A DNA stretch of 64,000 nt from JAGGTJ01 sp964457545 (GCA_964457545.1 CAYWEN010000016.1:272257-336256); one strand, 5' to 3'. Shown: positions 9,431 through 19,055, counted from the first letter of the stretch. Notes: generated by a model not told the origin, from the sequence alone. Program-made: numbers and translations.

Positions 9431-10771
9431 ATGAGCCTTCACTGTAAAGAAAAAAGAATTATTGTCTTTGGAAGGTATCCGCTTCCAGGAAAAGCAAAAA
9501 CACGTCTGATTCCTCACCTTGGGCCTGCAGGGGCTGCAGACCTGCAACGTGAGCTTACAGAAATCACCATAAACACCCTCAAAAAACTGACTTCCGATTG
9601 TAAAACAAATATGGAATTCTGTTGCGATGGGGGAAGCAAAAACAAAGCAGGCAAATGGTTAGGGCATGATATTCTCTTTTCCCGGCAAGAAAAGGGAGAT
9701 CTCGGAAAACGCATGCATACTGCCTTTAAAAGGGCCTTCCACAAGGGATGTAAACATGTGGTACTTGTAGGTACGGATATCCCCGGCATAACAACCAGCC
9801 ACATGCAAGAGGCATTTGATATGCTTCTGAAAAACGACGTGGTTATCGGTCCCAGCACAGACGGAGGATACTGGCTTGTCGGCATGAACCGGCCCATGGA
9901 CATATTCGGGGATATAGCATGGGGAACCCGGTCCGTACTTGATCAAACCCTGAGAAAGATCAGAAAAAGAAAACTTGCGTATCACCTTCTGGAACATATT
10001 GCAGATATTGACACCTTAGAAGATCTCAGAAAATGGAATCACGGGCTGGAACAGGACCAACCGTATCTGTCGGTTATCATTCCTGCCATAAACGAAGAGA
10101 GAAATATCAAAAAGACCATAATTACTGCCAATAACAGGGATGCAGAAATTATTGTGGTGGATGGAGGAAGCACGGATCATACCCGAACAGTTGCTGAAGA
10201 GGCAGGTGCAACGGTCCTTGTCACAAAAAAGGGACGCTCCTTACAGCAGAACACAGGGGCAGCATCAGCAAAAGGAAAAGTGCTTCTTTTCCTGCATGCA
10301 GACACACTGCTCCCGGCACACTATGTGAACCATGTTTTTGAAACACTCATGCCAAAAAGAACAGCAGCAGGCGCATTCCGATTCAGGACAGACTCCCACA
10401 TACCATTCATGAATGCCATTGAATGGATGACAAATATCCGGTCATGCCTGTTCCAGTTGCCTTACGGAGATCAGGCTCTGTTTATGAAAAAGGCCATGTT
10501 TAACAGAGTAGGCGGATTTCCAAATGTTTCCATTGCAGAAGACTTGCTCATTGTCCGGAGCCTTAAAAAATACGGACAAATCAGAACAACACAGGCATAT
10601 GCCGTTACATCCGGCAGACGGTGGCAGCAGATTGGGATAACCAAGACAACATTGATAAATCTGACTATCATGGCGGGGTGTTACCTCGGTATTTCTCCAA
10701 ACACCATGGCCTCATTATACATGGCATCTCAAAAAAGACAAAAACCCAATCAAAAAAGAGAGATATCTTAA
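9431..10771 (+). CDS. Fused DUF2064 nucleotidyltransferase-like / family 2 glycosyltransferase
   Basis: A 446-residue two-domain protein. Residues 1-200 are a TIGR04282/DUF2064 domain: IIVFGRYPLPGKAKTRLIP is its N-terminal signature, with VLVGTDIPGIT and GPSTDGGYWLVG following. Residues 212-435 are a TIGR04283-type GT2 glycosyltransferase: LSVIIPAINEERNI, IIVVDGGSTDHT, and a DXD-like HADT in FLHADTLLPAHYV. In many bacteria these are two adjacent genes, often named arsenosugar-biosynthesis glycosyltransferases from genome association; here they are one polypeptide. No arsenic methylation gene is in the window, so the substrate is uncertain. It follows glk closely. No membrane helices are evident except possibly a weak hydrophobic stretch near the C-terminus. 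Confidence 0.88.
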   Translation: MSLHCKEKRIIVFGRYPLPGKAKTRLIPHLGPAGAADLQRELTEITINTLKKLTSDCKTNMEFCCDGGSKNKAGKWLGHDILFSRQEKGDLGKRMHTAFKRAFHKGCKHVVLVGTDIPGITTSHMQEAFDMLLKNDVVIGPSTDGGYWLVGMNRPMDIFGDIAWGTRSVLDQTLRKIRKRKLAYHLLEHIADIDTLEDLRKWNHGLEQDQPYLSVIIPAINEERNIKKTIITANNRDAEIIVVDGGSTDHTRTVAEEAGATVLVTKKGRSLQQNTGAASAKGKVLLFLHADTLLPAHYVNHVFETLMPKRTAAGAFRFRTDSHIPFMNAIEWMTNIRSCLFQLPYGDQALFMKKAMFNRVGGFPNVSIAEDLLIVRSLKKYGQIRTTQAYAVTSGRRWQQIGITKTTLINLTIMAGCYLGISPNTMASLYMASQKRQKPNQKREIS

Positions 10772-11028
10772 AAAAATGTGCTGCAATTTTTTCAAGGCCC
10801 TGCCCAACAAAAAATTCGGGTACTACTAATGAAAAGAGGGTCCTCACCTGTCTAAAACCAGCATTGCCGGATTTGTTTTACCAGCCTCGGCAAACAATGA
10901 AAACATACTGTACCCGGTAATACAGACCCGTATGTATGAAGGGCTTTCATATAAACAAAATACGCCAAGGCAAAAAAAGAAACATACATATGCATATAAA
11001 TCATGCGTATAGACCAAGGAGGCAAAAG

Positions 11029-11886
11029 ATGGCAAACACAAGTCCAAAAACCTTGCAAAATACCTGTTCCTGTTCAGGATCAAAAAAAACAACGCCTTTA
11101 ACCAAAAGGATATGCTGGATATTGCAAGGATTAAGGATTAAGGCTCTACTGTTATGGCACCAGACAGGACGGACACACACAGACATCTGGCAAAAGTGGG
11201 CATTTGACACATGTATAATGCTGTTATCCTCTGTTTCTGTTTTATTTTTCATGGCAGGCTTCTCAAACGCCACAAACCCAGATATCACTGACAAAACAAC
11301 AGCATATCTCGATTTTGAAGATGTGCTGCCTGATCATATCCCTGATGGCTGGAACACAGCATCTACCAATCCAACAGACGAACCCGCTGTCTGGCAAGTC
11401 ATTGAAGACACCTCCGCTCCTTCTGGCAACAAAGTGCTTGCCCTGACAGATACAGGTCATTCTTTTGGCAACACATACAATCTGTGCTGGACAAAAAACA
11501 TTTCTTTTATGAACGGAATTATCTCCGTAAAATTCAAGGCCAACAGGGGAGACGAAGACGAAGGTGGCGGTATTATATGGCGAGCCCAGGACCCCGATAA
11601 TTACTATGTTGCCAGGTTCAATCCCTTAGAAGACAACTTCCGGATGTACTACGTCAAAAACGGAGTACGCCGTATGCTGGCCAGTGCACATATTGCCTTA
11701 GATGCCAAACGCTGGCATTCAATGAAAATTGTTGTTAATGGCAAAAGATTTGAATGTTATCTGAACAGCAAGAGGCTGTTGAGTATAACCAGCAGTGTAT
11801 TCAATCGGCCTGGAGGCGTGGGTCTATGGACAAAGGCGGATGCTGCCACCTCATTTGATGATTTCAAGGTAATCACAGAACCATGA
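11029..11886 (+). CDS. Secreted or membrane-anchored concanavalin-like (LamG/DUF1080-type) protein
   Basis: The start at 11029 has a near-perfect AAGGAGG six bases upstream; the longer frame from 10936 does not. The product is 285 residues. A hydrophobic segment (FDTCIMLLSSVSVLFFMAGFS, about residues 64-84) acts as a late membrane anchor or signal. The remaining 200 residues form a jelly-roll domain of the DUF1080/LamG type: TAYLDFEDVLPDHIPDGW at its start, GGGIIWRAQDPDNYYVARFNP in the middle, and RPGGVGLWTKADAATSFDDFKV at the end. Such domains bind or process saccharides. It lies 92 bases ahead of the ABC importer binding protein, so it may be part of the same unit. Confidence 0.8.
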   Translation: MANTSPKTLQNTCSCSGSKKTTPLTKRICWILQGLRIKALLLWHQTGRTHTDIWQKWAFDTCIMLLSSVSVLFFMAGFSNATNPDITDKTTAYLDFEDVLPDHIPDGWNTASTNPTDEPAVWQVIEDTSAPSGNKVLALTDTGHSFGNTYNLCWTKNISFMNGIISVKFKANRGDEDEGGGIIWRAQDPDNYYVARFNPLEDNFRMYYVKNGVRRMLASAHIALDAKRWHSMKIVVNGKRFECYLNSKRLLSITSSVFNRPGGVGLWTKADAATSFDDFKVITEP

Positions 11887-11978
11887 AAACTGATGCAACA
11901 CGATAAGGATAACGTACAAATCACTTCAGTTCCACCCAACATACAAGCTTTCCCTAAACCCGGGAGAAACCGATTCTC

Positions 11979-13025
11979 ATGTCCTGTAATACAACTGCAA
12001 TAAAAGATATTTTTCGTCTTCTGTTGTTAATCGCAATTCCAACAATACCCTTGCTGCTCCCCGCGTGTGCCAGAAACAATCAGGAGATCAAAACTCTTAC
12101 CGTGTATGTCTCGGAAGATCAGGTATTTTCAGAACCCATCCTGCAGGACTTTGAAAACCAGACTGGTATCAAGATCAAGGCAGTTTATGATACAGAAGAA
12201 ACCAAAAGTACAGGGGCAATGAACAGGCTGATTGCCGAAAAAGACAACCCGCAGGCCGATGTATATTGGGCAAATGAACCTATCCGCGCTGAAATCCTGA
12301 AACAAAAGGCAATCTCCGCTCACTACGTTTCTCCAGAAGCCAAAAACATTCCCTCCATGTTCAAGGACCCCCAGGGCTACTGGACGGGATTTTCTGCCCG
12401 TGTGCGGGTCTTTATTGTAAACACACAAAACAAAAACAAACCCTTATCCATTTCCGATTATCTTGACCCGCGCTGGAAAGGCAAGACTGTTATAGCCAAT
12501 CCCCTGTTTGGAACTACCACATCAGAGATTGCCGCCTTGTTTACTGTTTGGGGAGACAAACGGGCCAAAGCCTTTATGATGGGCATGAAAAAAAACATGG
12601 TTGCTATTTCTACCAGCAACGGAGAAAGTGCCGATTTTGTGGCTGCAGGACGGTATGCATTCAGTCTGGTCGACAGTGATGACGCAACAAACCGGTTGCG
12701 CCAAAACAAACCGGTAGCCATGGTTTATCCTGACCAGCAACCCGGAGGCATAGGCTGCTTTGTGGTACCCAATGCTGCTGTACTGATCAAAGGTGCACCT
12801 CATCCTGAAATGGCAAAAAAGTTTATTGACTTTCTGCTTTCCCCGCAAACCGAAAGCAAACTCGCCTTTGCCGACTGCGCACAAATCCCTCTGCACCAGG
12901 GAGTCAGGATACCACCTGAAATGAAACCCCTTTCCAGCATCAGAATAATGCGGGTTGATTATGCCCGGATAGCAAAAAAAATGATTGAGATTCAACCATT
13001 TCTTAAATCCTGGGTCGGGTTGTAA
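11979..13025 (+). CDS. Extracellular solute-binding lipoprotein, ferric-iron type ABC importer
   Basis: A 348-residue family 1 extracellular binding protein. A signal peptide ends in the lipobox LLPAC, so the mature protein is lipid-anchored at Cys30. The segments TVYVSEDQVFSEPILQDFENQTGIKIKAVYD, ADVYWANEPIRAEILKQKAI and GYWTGFSARVRVFIVNT follow the Fe3+-binding FbpA/AfuA/Idi pattern. The metal or anion ligand cannot be proven from sequence. Its stop codon overlaps the start of the permease by one base (TAATG), showing translational coupling. The ATPase gene follows, giving a complete importer of binding protein, double permease and ATPase. Confidence 0.88.
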   Translation: MSCNTTAIKDIFRLLLLIAIPTIPLLLPACARNNQEIKTLTVYVSEDQVFSEPILQDFENQTGIKIKAVYDTEETKSTGAMNRLIAEKDNPQADVYWANEPIRAEILKQKAISAHYVSPEAKNIPSMFKDPQGYWTGFSARVRVFIVNTQNKNKPLSISDYLDPRWKGKTVIANPLFGTTTSEIAALFTVWGDKRAKAFMMGMKKNMVAISTSNGESADFVAAGRYAFSLVDSDDATNRLRQNKPVAMVYPDQQPGGIGCFVVPNAAVLIKGAPHPEMAKKFIDFLLSPQTESKLAFADCAQIPLHQGVRIPPEMKPLSSIRIMRVDYARIAKKMIEIQPFLKSWVGL

Positions 13026-14611
13026 TGCAAAAACGTATTGTCTTGATCCTAACAGCAGGACTGATAGTGGCGATCGGACTGCTCCCTGTTATTTCCATGG
13101 TGCTTAAAAGCGTCATCATGGATGGACATTTCAGTCTTGAAGCATATCATGGACTAATGAGTTCAAAACGGCAATGGATCCTGCTCAAACACAGCCTGAC
13201 CCTTGCCACACTGGTAATGATCCTTACCACAGTTATTGGTGTGCCAACAGGCATTTTACTTGGTAAAACCAATATCCCCTTGCGCAAATTCTTTTTGATT
13301 GTACTTACTGTACCATTACTGCTGCCCCCATACATCATAGCAGTCTCCTATTCTGATTTACTGGGACAAGAAGGCCTGCTTATGCCTCTGCTTGGGGAGG
13401 TATTTATACATCATACCAGCCAATGGCTTTTTGGCCTGCCCGGATGTACACTTGTTCTGTTTTCCGCCTTTTTGCCCATTCCGGTTGTTCTAACCATTGC
13501 CTTCCTCCGTACTGTCAATCCACACATGGAAGAGGCAGCACGGCTTGCCGCCAGTTGGGGGAAGGTGCTCAAAGGAATTACGCTTCCTATGATTATGCCA
13601 GGTATTCTGTTTTCCGCCCTGCTGGTTTTTCTCCTGACCTTTGGTGAGTTTGGCGTTCCAAACTTCTTGAGATATGATGTCTTTCCAGTAGAGAGTTTTA
13701 TTCAATTTTCCGCCTTTTACAATTTTCAGGCTGCCACGGCAACAAGCATGCCAATGGCAGTTATTACGTTTCTTGCCCTGCTGATTGAAACATACCTCTT
13801 ACGCAAACAAACCTGTCAAATTCAGACTGCGCAAGACAACAGACAAATACCGGTTATCTATCTGCAGCGCTCCCATATTCCACTTACTATTGCCGCAGGC
13901 CTTATGGCACTGTTCATTACAATCGTACCTGTTTTTACGTTGATTATCAAATCAGCCGATCCGGCAATTTATGCACAGGCCATAAACAAGGCTGGAAACA
14001 GTTTGCTCCGCAGTATAACCTATGCCGGGATATCTGCAACACTCCTTACTGTTTTAGGCCTTCTTACAGGATACCTGATCCAGACCCGTGCGCTTAAGAT
14101 ATGGCGCACCATTGATTCCCTGACCATTTTTCTCTTTGCTTTACCCGGAACAGTAATTGGTATAGGATTGATCAGTTTATGGAATACTTCCTGGACAAAT
14201 TTTATCTATGCATCTCCACTTATTATCTTGCTGGGATACCTGGCCAAATACACAGCCATTACCAGCAGAATCTCTGTTAACCAGCTGGCCAAGATCTCAC
14301 CATCCATGGAAGAGGCAGCTCAGGTGGCCGGAGCCACATGGCTTCGCCGCATGATATTTATTATCATTCCTCTGTCCCGACAGGGGCTTATTGTTGCCTG
14401 GCTAACCGGTTATGTTTTCTCACTAAGGGATACAAGTATTACCATGATGGTCTATCCGGCCGGACACGACACACTGCCTGTGCGTATCTTCACACTGATG
14501 GCCAATGGATCTCCGGAAATGATTGCCTCCCTTTGCATCATACTTGTTCTGGCAACCCTGTTGCCCTTGGGAATCATATCACTGCCGGCCCTGCTGAAAA
14601 GACCTGAATGA
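13025..14611 (+). CDS. ABC importer permease, two fused MetI-like halves (FbpB type)
   Basis: A 528-residue inner-membrane permease made of two homologous halves, as in FbpB/ThiP-type transporters. Each half carries an EAA loop that contacts the ATPase: EEAARLAASWGKVLKGITLPMIMPG at about residue 168 and EEAAQVAGATWLRRMIFIIIPLSR at about residue 428. About twelve hydrophobic helices are visible. The start overlaps the stop of the binding-protein gene by one base. The ATPase gene begins 34 bases after its stop. This arrangement fits import of ferric iron or a related small ligand. Confidence 0.9.
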   Translation: MQKRIVLILTAGLIVAIGLLPVISMVLKSVIMDGHFSLEAYHGLMSSKRQWILLKHSLTLATLVMILTTVIGVPTGILLGKTNIPLRKFFLIVLTVPLLLPPYIIAVSYSDLLGQEGLLMPLLGEVFIHHTSQWLFGLPGCTLVLFSAFLPIPVVLTIAFLRTVNPHMEEAARLAASWGKVLKGITLPMIMPGILFSALLVFLLTFGEFGVPNFLRYDVFPVESFIQFSAFYNFQAATATSMPMAVITFLALLIETYLLRKQTCQIQTAQDNRQIPVIYLQRSHIPLTIAAGLMALFITIVPVFTLIIKSADPAIYAQAINKAGNSLLRSITYAGISATLLTVLGLLTGYLIQTRALKIWRTIDSLTIFLFALPGTVIGIGLISLWNTSWTNFIYASPLIILLGYLAKYTAITSRISVNQLAKISPSMEEAAQVAGATWLRRMIFIIIPLSRQGLIVAWLTGYVFSLRDTSITMMVYPAGHDTLPVRIFTLMANGSPEMIASLCIILVLATLLPLGIISLPALLKRPE

Positions 14612-14645
14612 TTTCCAGAAACTGATCCGTGAACAGGCACCATGT

Positions 14646-15353
14646 ATGGACATTAAAGTTATTGAACTGAATTCCGTATCAAAATCCTACAATAACCATA
14701 TTGCCATAGACAACTGTTCGCTGAATATTGTACAGGAAAAACGGGTTGTAATCTTGGGGGCATCCGGGTGTGGAAAGACAACCATCCTGAGATTAATCGC
14801 AGGATTCATTGCACCGGAAACCGGAAGTATCCGTTTAAACGGACAGCAGGTTTCAGCAAACAACAAGATTCTGGTGCCACCAGAAAAACGAAACATCGGT
14901 ATGGTCTTTCAGAATCTGGCCCTTTGGCCTCACCTTTCTGTACATGGTAATCTGGCCTTTGGATTAAAGGCACAGGCCGTCCCGGAAAAAGAACGGGAAA
15001 AACGCATTTACAATATGCTGAAACTGGTAGGCTTGTCCAGGCTCGCACAACGCAAGCCATCAGAACTTTCGGGGGGACAGCAACAACGGGTAGCTTTGGC
15101 ACGTGCTCTGATTCTGAACCCTGATATTATATTGATGGATGAGCCTCTTTCCAGTCTTGATGAGGATTTGAACATACGGCTGCGTACAAAGATAGTCGAG
15201 CTGCAGGAAAACCTAGGTTTCACACTCCTTTATGTAACCCATAACCTGCAGGAGGCATTCAGTATCGCCCATACAGTGGTTCTCCTGAAACATGGCAGGG
15301 TAGAATTTCAGGGCAGTGTCAAACAGGCCAAAAGGTTATGGCAAAGGCAGTAA
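14646..15353 (+). CDS. ABC importer ATP-binding protein
   Basis: A 235-residue ABC ATPase of the FbpC/PotA/CysA class without the C-terminal TOBE regulatory domain found in longer relatives. Walker A is GASGCGKTT (about residue 38). The Q-loop lies in NIGMVFQNLALWPHLSV, the signature is LSGGQQQRVALARAL, Walker B is IILMDEPLSSLD, and the switch His is in YVTHNLQEA. It would couple ATP hydrolysis to the permease encoded just upstream. The missing extra domain means it probably lacks the regulatory input that longer homologues have. The NtrC-type regulator starts 59 bases downstream. Confidence 0.92.
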   Translation: MDIKVIELNSVSKSYNNHIAIDNCSLNIVQEKRVVILGASGCGKTTILRLIAGFIAPETGSIRLNGQQVSANNKILVPPEKRNIGMVFQNLALWPHLSVHGNLAFGLKAQAVPEKEREKRIYNMLKLVGLSRLAQRKPSELSGGQQQRVALARALILNPDIILMDEPLSSLDEDLNIRLRTKIVELQENLGFTLLYVTHNLQEAFSIAHTVVLLKHGRVEFQGSVKQAKRLWQRQ

Positions 15354-15412
15354 ACCAATCAGGCCACACAACAAACCGGATTTTCAACTGAAATTAAAGG
15401 AATACAGTTCTT

Positions 15413-16789
15413 ATGAAAGAAAAAAACAACCTGCCGGATCTTAATGGCATAAAAATTCTGCTGCTGGATGATAATCCAGCAAGTAAAAACACTCTTGCCG
15501 TATCAATGCAGACTATGGGAGGAAGGGTTGCCATTGCAAATGGACTTCAAGAAGCAAAATCCATGCTTGAATCCACTTCATTTGATGTCATGCTTGCCAA
15601 CCTTAAACTTAAAGAAGGCACAGGTCTTGATCTTTTACCGGAATTCCAGAAACACTATCCAAACAGTCTCTGTTATCTTATCACCGGTCACAATGCAATC
15701 ACCAGTGCGATACTGGCCATACAGCAAGGAGTCAAAAACTATATTCACAAATCGGTTGATCCGGTTGCCCTTGCCCGTCGTATGCAATGTGACCTTCCAG
15801 CCCGCACCTCGTTCTGCCTGGAAAATCGCCTAAATCCATATTTGCTTTTCCGGGATCCTATCATGAAAGAGGCTCTGGCAGATATTCCGAGATTCGCAGC
15901 CCTGGATGAACCTGTCCTGATCTATGGGGAAACAGGAACCGGAAAGGAGTTGGTAGCAATAGCCATACACAAGATCAGTCCCCGGGGCAATGGTCCATTT
16001 GTAGCTGTAAACTGCGGGGCAATTCCTGAATCAATGATAGAAAGCGAGCTGTTCGGCCATGAACGGGGAGCATTTACAGGGGCAAATTCATTGCATCGGG
16101 GCAGGTTTGAACAGGCATCAGGAGGCACACTGTTTCTCGATGAAATAGGAGAAATGCCTCTTCAGGCCCAGATCAGATTATTGCGAGTACTGGAAGAACG
16201 GACCATTCAGCGTATTGGCGGAGAAGTTCCCATACCTATAGATATCCGTATTGTAGCTGCTACCAATCGCAATCTCCACGAGCGTGTCAATGCCGGTCTG
16301 TTTCGCCAGGATCTTTTCTACCGACTGGATGTCCTGCAAATACAACTGCCGTCACTAAAAAAACGCAGACAGGATATCATCTTGCTGGCCCATCATTTTT
16401 TACTTAGAACCATTGAAGAAATGGGACAAAATACGGAAGTTCCGTTTTTTACTCCTGAGGCTGAGGCAATGTTGCTTGACCATTCATGGCCTGGAAATAT
16501 TCGGGAATTGCGCAATGCCATGACCCGCCTGGCAGTACGTCTTCCCAAAAACATCAAGGAAATATCACCTCAATTAATGAAAACAATCCTGCCAGACATT
16601 GATATAGATAAAGGGTGTTCAGATGATAACGGTGATTATATCTGCATACCAGCAAACGCTACCCTTGCCCAGGCAGAACAAATACTGATTGATGAGGCTC
16701 TCAAACGTGCAAACTTCAATCGAAAAAAGGCCGCCAGACAACTGGGAATTGGTGAACGCACCCTGCGAAGAAAACTTAACAACAAATAA
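15413..16789 (+). CDS. NtrC-family sigma-54 activator with a non-canonical receiver domain
   Basis: A 458-residue bacterial enhancer-binding protein: receiver (1-120), AAA+ sigma-54 interaction domain (about 140-375), and Fis-type helix-turn-helix (about 415-457, ending ARQLGIGERTLRRKLNNK). The AAA+ domain has Walker A GETGTGKE, the sigma-54-contacting GAFTGA loop, Walker B GTLFLDEIGEM and the R-finger region RQDLFYRLDVL, so it should be active. In the receiver the acidic pair LLLDDN and the beta-5 Lys (YIHKS) are present. However, the position of the phosphoacceptor Asp in strand beta-3 (DVMLANLKL) is Asn63. No histidine kinase gene is adjacent. It may therefore be controlled without phosphorylation. 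It sits just upstream of a sigma-54 promoter candidate and yfdX. Confidence 0.9.
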   Translation: MKEKNNLPDLNGIKILLLDDNPASKNTLAVSMQTMGGRVAIANGLQEAKSMLESTSFDVMLANLKLKEGTGLDLLPEFQKHYPNSLCYLITGHNAITSAILAIQQGVKNYIHKSVDPVALARRMQCDLPARTSFCLENRLNPYLLFRDPIMKEALADIPRFAALDEPVLIYGETGTGKELVAIAIHKISPRGNGPFVAVNCGAIPESMIESELFGHERGAFTGANSLHRGRFEQASGGTLFLDEIGEMPLQAQIRLLRVLEERTIQRIGGEVPIPIDIRIVAATNRNLHERVNAGLFRQDLFYRLDVLQIQLPSLKKRRQDIILLAHHFLLRTIEEMGQNTEVPFFTPEAEAMLLDHSWPGNIRELRNAMTRLAVRLPKNIKEISPQLMKTILPDIDIDKGCSDDNGDYICIPANATLAQAEQILIDEALKRANFNRKKAARQLGIGERTLRRKLNNK

Positions 16790-16913
16790 AAACGTATAAA
16801 TCTCCCGTTTCTGGCCGCCCAAACAAGCAGATAACGGCCTAAATGGCCGCACACGTTGCTGGCTGCGTCCAACATATCAAGCTATCTTCCTGATTTTACT
16901 ATCCTTACATAAC

Positions 16914-16930
16914 CAGGCACACATCTTGCT
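16914..16930 (+). promoter_or_regulatory. Candidate sigma-54 (-24/-12) promoter of yfdX
   Basis: The site reads CAGGCACACATCTTGCT. Compared with YTGGCACGRNNNTTGCW, it has the essential GG and GC at the correct ten-base separation, the GGCAC block and TTGCT, with three mismatches. It lies 117 bases upstream of yfdX and 125 bases downstream of the gene for a sigma-54 activator, a typical arrangement. Confidence 0.6.
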
Positions 16931-17046
16931 GTATCATTGTCACACTTTCACAAATAATCATTTTTACCAATAATATTTCAGGCAGTTTCATATGCAAAAG
17001 AAATGAACTTTTTATAAAACCATAATAATCCTAAGGAGGTTACCAT

Positions 17047-17988
17047 ATGATTTACTACAAAAAAACGTACCGGACGACCATATTATGTTTGCTGGCAGCA
17101 GGAGGCCTGCTCTTTACCAACCCTGTTCTGGCTGTAAATAAAACAAAAAACAGACCTGCTGACAATATTGAGAAAATAGCAAAAGGTGTCAAAAAAGACA
17201 TCCGCAAGGAAGCAGTAAAAAAACAGGAAACAATTGTAAAGGAAGCAGTGGCAGCACTTCTTCAGACAAAAAAGGCTATTGAGGCGCTGAACAAAAAAAA
17301 CAAGCAACAGGCCCTTGATGCCCTGGCAATGGTTACAGGAAAACTGGACATTGTAATAGCCCGGAAGCCTGATCTTGCTAAAGCTCCAATAGATGTAAGG
17401 GTTGAAACATATGATCTGATAAGTTCAGTAGATACCATCAAGAAAACCATTAAAACAGCAAAGGAGCTACTTGACGACGGCAAAGTTCAAGAAGCACGGG
17501 AACTGTTAATGGGAATGGTTTCAGAGATAGATATTATTGTCACATCCATTCCCTTGGCCACTTACTCTGCCGGCATCAAGGATGTGGCAAAACTGGTAGA
17601 TCAGGAAAAATACAAGGAAGCCAAAGACAAGTTATACGATCTGCTTTCAACGTTGATAATAACGCGAAACATAATACCTCTTCCCATACTCAGGGCTGAA
17701 AGAATGCTCAAAAGGGCAGAGAAACTCGCTACAAAAAAGAACCGTACCAAAGAAGAAAACAAAAAGTTAAAACGTCTTCTTGCAGATACCAGGACACAGC
17801 TTGAAATTTCCGAAGCACTCGGTTACGGAAGCAAAAAGGAATACAAGAAATTTTACAAACAGATCGACGAAATCGAGGAAAAAACTGCTAACGGAAAATT
17901 TGGCAAGGGCTTTATGGACAAGCTGAAGGCATCTTTAAAAACATTCAAGGAAAAAATTTTCAACACAATAAAACCCGAGAACAGGTAA
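17047..17988 (+). CDS. yfdX: YfdX family periplasmic stress protein
   Basis: A 313-residue protein beginning with a signal peptide (residues 1-30, cleaved near PVLA-VNK). It starts after a strong AAGGAGG about six bases upstream of the ATG. The mature part is lysine- and glutamate-rich and mostly helical. The pattern EAVAALLQTKKAIEALNKKNKQQALDAL...GKLDIVIARKPDLAKAPIDVRVET is the YfdX signature, repeated later as LLDDGKVQEARELLMGMVSEIDI. E. coli YfdX is induced by the acid-response regulator EvgA. Here it is longer by a charged C-terminal helix. It heads a group with HdeD and DUF1931 and has a sigma-54 promoter candidate upstream. Confidence 0.85.
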   Translation: MIYYKKTYRTTILCLLAAGGLLFTNPVLAVNKTKNRPADNIEKIAKGVKKDIRKEAVKKQETIVKEAVAALLQTKKAIEALNKKNKQQALDALAMVTGKLDIVIARKPDLAKAPIDVRVETYDLISSVDTIKKTIKTAKELLDDGKVQEARELLMGMVSEIDIIVTSIPLATYSAGIKDVAKLVDQEKYKEAKDKLYDLLSTLIITRNIIPLPILRAERMLKRAEKLATKKNRTKEENKKLKRLLADTRTQLEISEALGYGSKKEYKKFYKQIDEIEEKTANGKFGKGFMDKLKASLKTFKEKIFNTIKPENR

Positions 17989-18376
17989 GCAGAGACACAA
18001 GCAGGCATAATTGACAATACTGGAACAGATAGGGAAAGAATCTCCTGCCCTGTCTGTTTCAGACATGAAACATGACGATAAAGAGATCCAATCTCTTGCA
18101 AACTTTCATATGATGCCTTCTCAGACAGGTCCTATCTGCAAATGAGACACCCTGTTCAAAATCAAGGCATCCTGAACTTTTAAGCCCAAAAACGTGTTGG
18201 GATATTTCAAAGATTAAGGCAGGAGCATACTACCAATCCGGGCAAAACAATCCTTTACATACGGACGAACTTAACCCTGGCCAAAGGTTCTTGGGGATCT
18301 GAAAAATCATGCACTACCCAACAGATGCATTACAGATCAGTAACCCTGCCAATTATCTGTTTCAGGAGAACAAATC
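17989..18376. other. Intergenic region between yfdX and hdeD-like gene
   Basis: 388 bases with no supported open frame. I see no clear terminator and no copy of the dispersed repeat. A promoter for the HdeD-like gene may lie here but is not recognisable by eye. Confidence 0.4.
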
Positions 18377-18985
18377 ATGAACAATATGAATAATGAAAAA
18401 ACAATTACCGGTGTCATGGTAGATCTGGAAGAACTGCCCCATAAATGGAAATGGCTCTTGGCCCTTGGCATTCTTATGTTGCTGACCGGCAGTATCGGTC
18501 TGTTCATGAGTGTTATTATGACACTGGCAACTGTGGTCTTCTTTGGAATTATCATCCTTGCCAATGGAACATGCTCACTTATCCAGACAATTGCTGACAA
18601 AGAAGAAAAATGGCATGGCCGCATTGTGCATGTACTACTGGCAATACTCTATATAACATCCGGCGTATTAATACTCATCAATCCGGTTGCAGCCTCGCTC
18701 ATTCTCACCCTGTTTCTATCAGGAACATTCCTTGCTATGGGTATTATTCGTATAGTTTATGGATTTCGCCTGCGCAAACTTGGATGGAAATGGCTAATGC
18801 CAATATTTATAGGCCTTGCAGATATTATTTTTGCTGTTGTTATTGGTCTGAGCTGGCCGATTTCAGGTCTATGGGTAATAGGATTATTTGTCAGCATTGA
18901 ACTTATCATGTATGGCTGGATGCTGACATTTACAGCCATTGCTGTCCGCAAGCTTGACCGCAACAAAACAGACCGTGGGCACTAA
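18377..18985 (+). CDS. HdeD family (DUF308) membrane protein
   Basis: A 202-residue polytopic membrane protein with six hydrophobic segments in three DUF308 pairs, matching HdeD, an acid-resistance membrane protein of E. coli. Typical blocks are WLLALGILMLLTGSIGL, GVLILINPVAASLILTLFLSGTFLAMGIIRI and LIMYGWMLTFTAIAV. AGGAG lies nine bases upstream of the ATG. The pairing with YfdX (both acid-stress linked in E. coli) and with the NtrC-type regulator suggests a common envelope or acid stress response; this is inference from family knowledge. Confidence 0.85.
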   Translation: MNNMNNEKTITGVMVDLEELPHKWKWLLALGILMLLTGSIGLFMSVIMTLATVVFFGIIILANGTCSLIQTIADKEEKWHGRIVHVLLAILYITSGVLILINPVAASLILTLFLSGTFLAMGIIRIVYGFRLRKLGWKWLMPIFIGLADIIFAVVIGLSWPISGLWVIGLFVSIELIMYGWMLTFTAIAVRKLDRNKTDRGH

Positions 18986-19055
18986 TAAGTTGACAATCAA
19001 TAAATGAGATTTTTGCAAGGTCAAGCAAACCAAGCTATTACGTGAAGGCGTGCAA

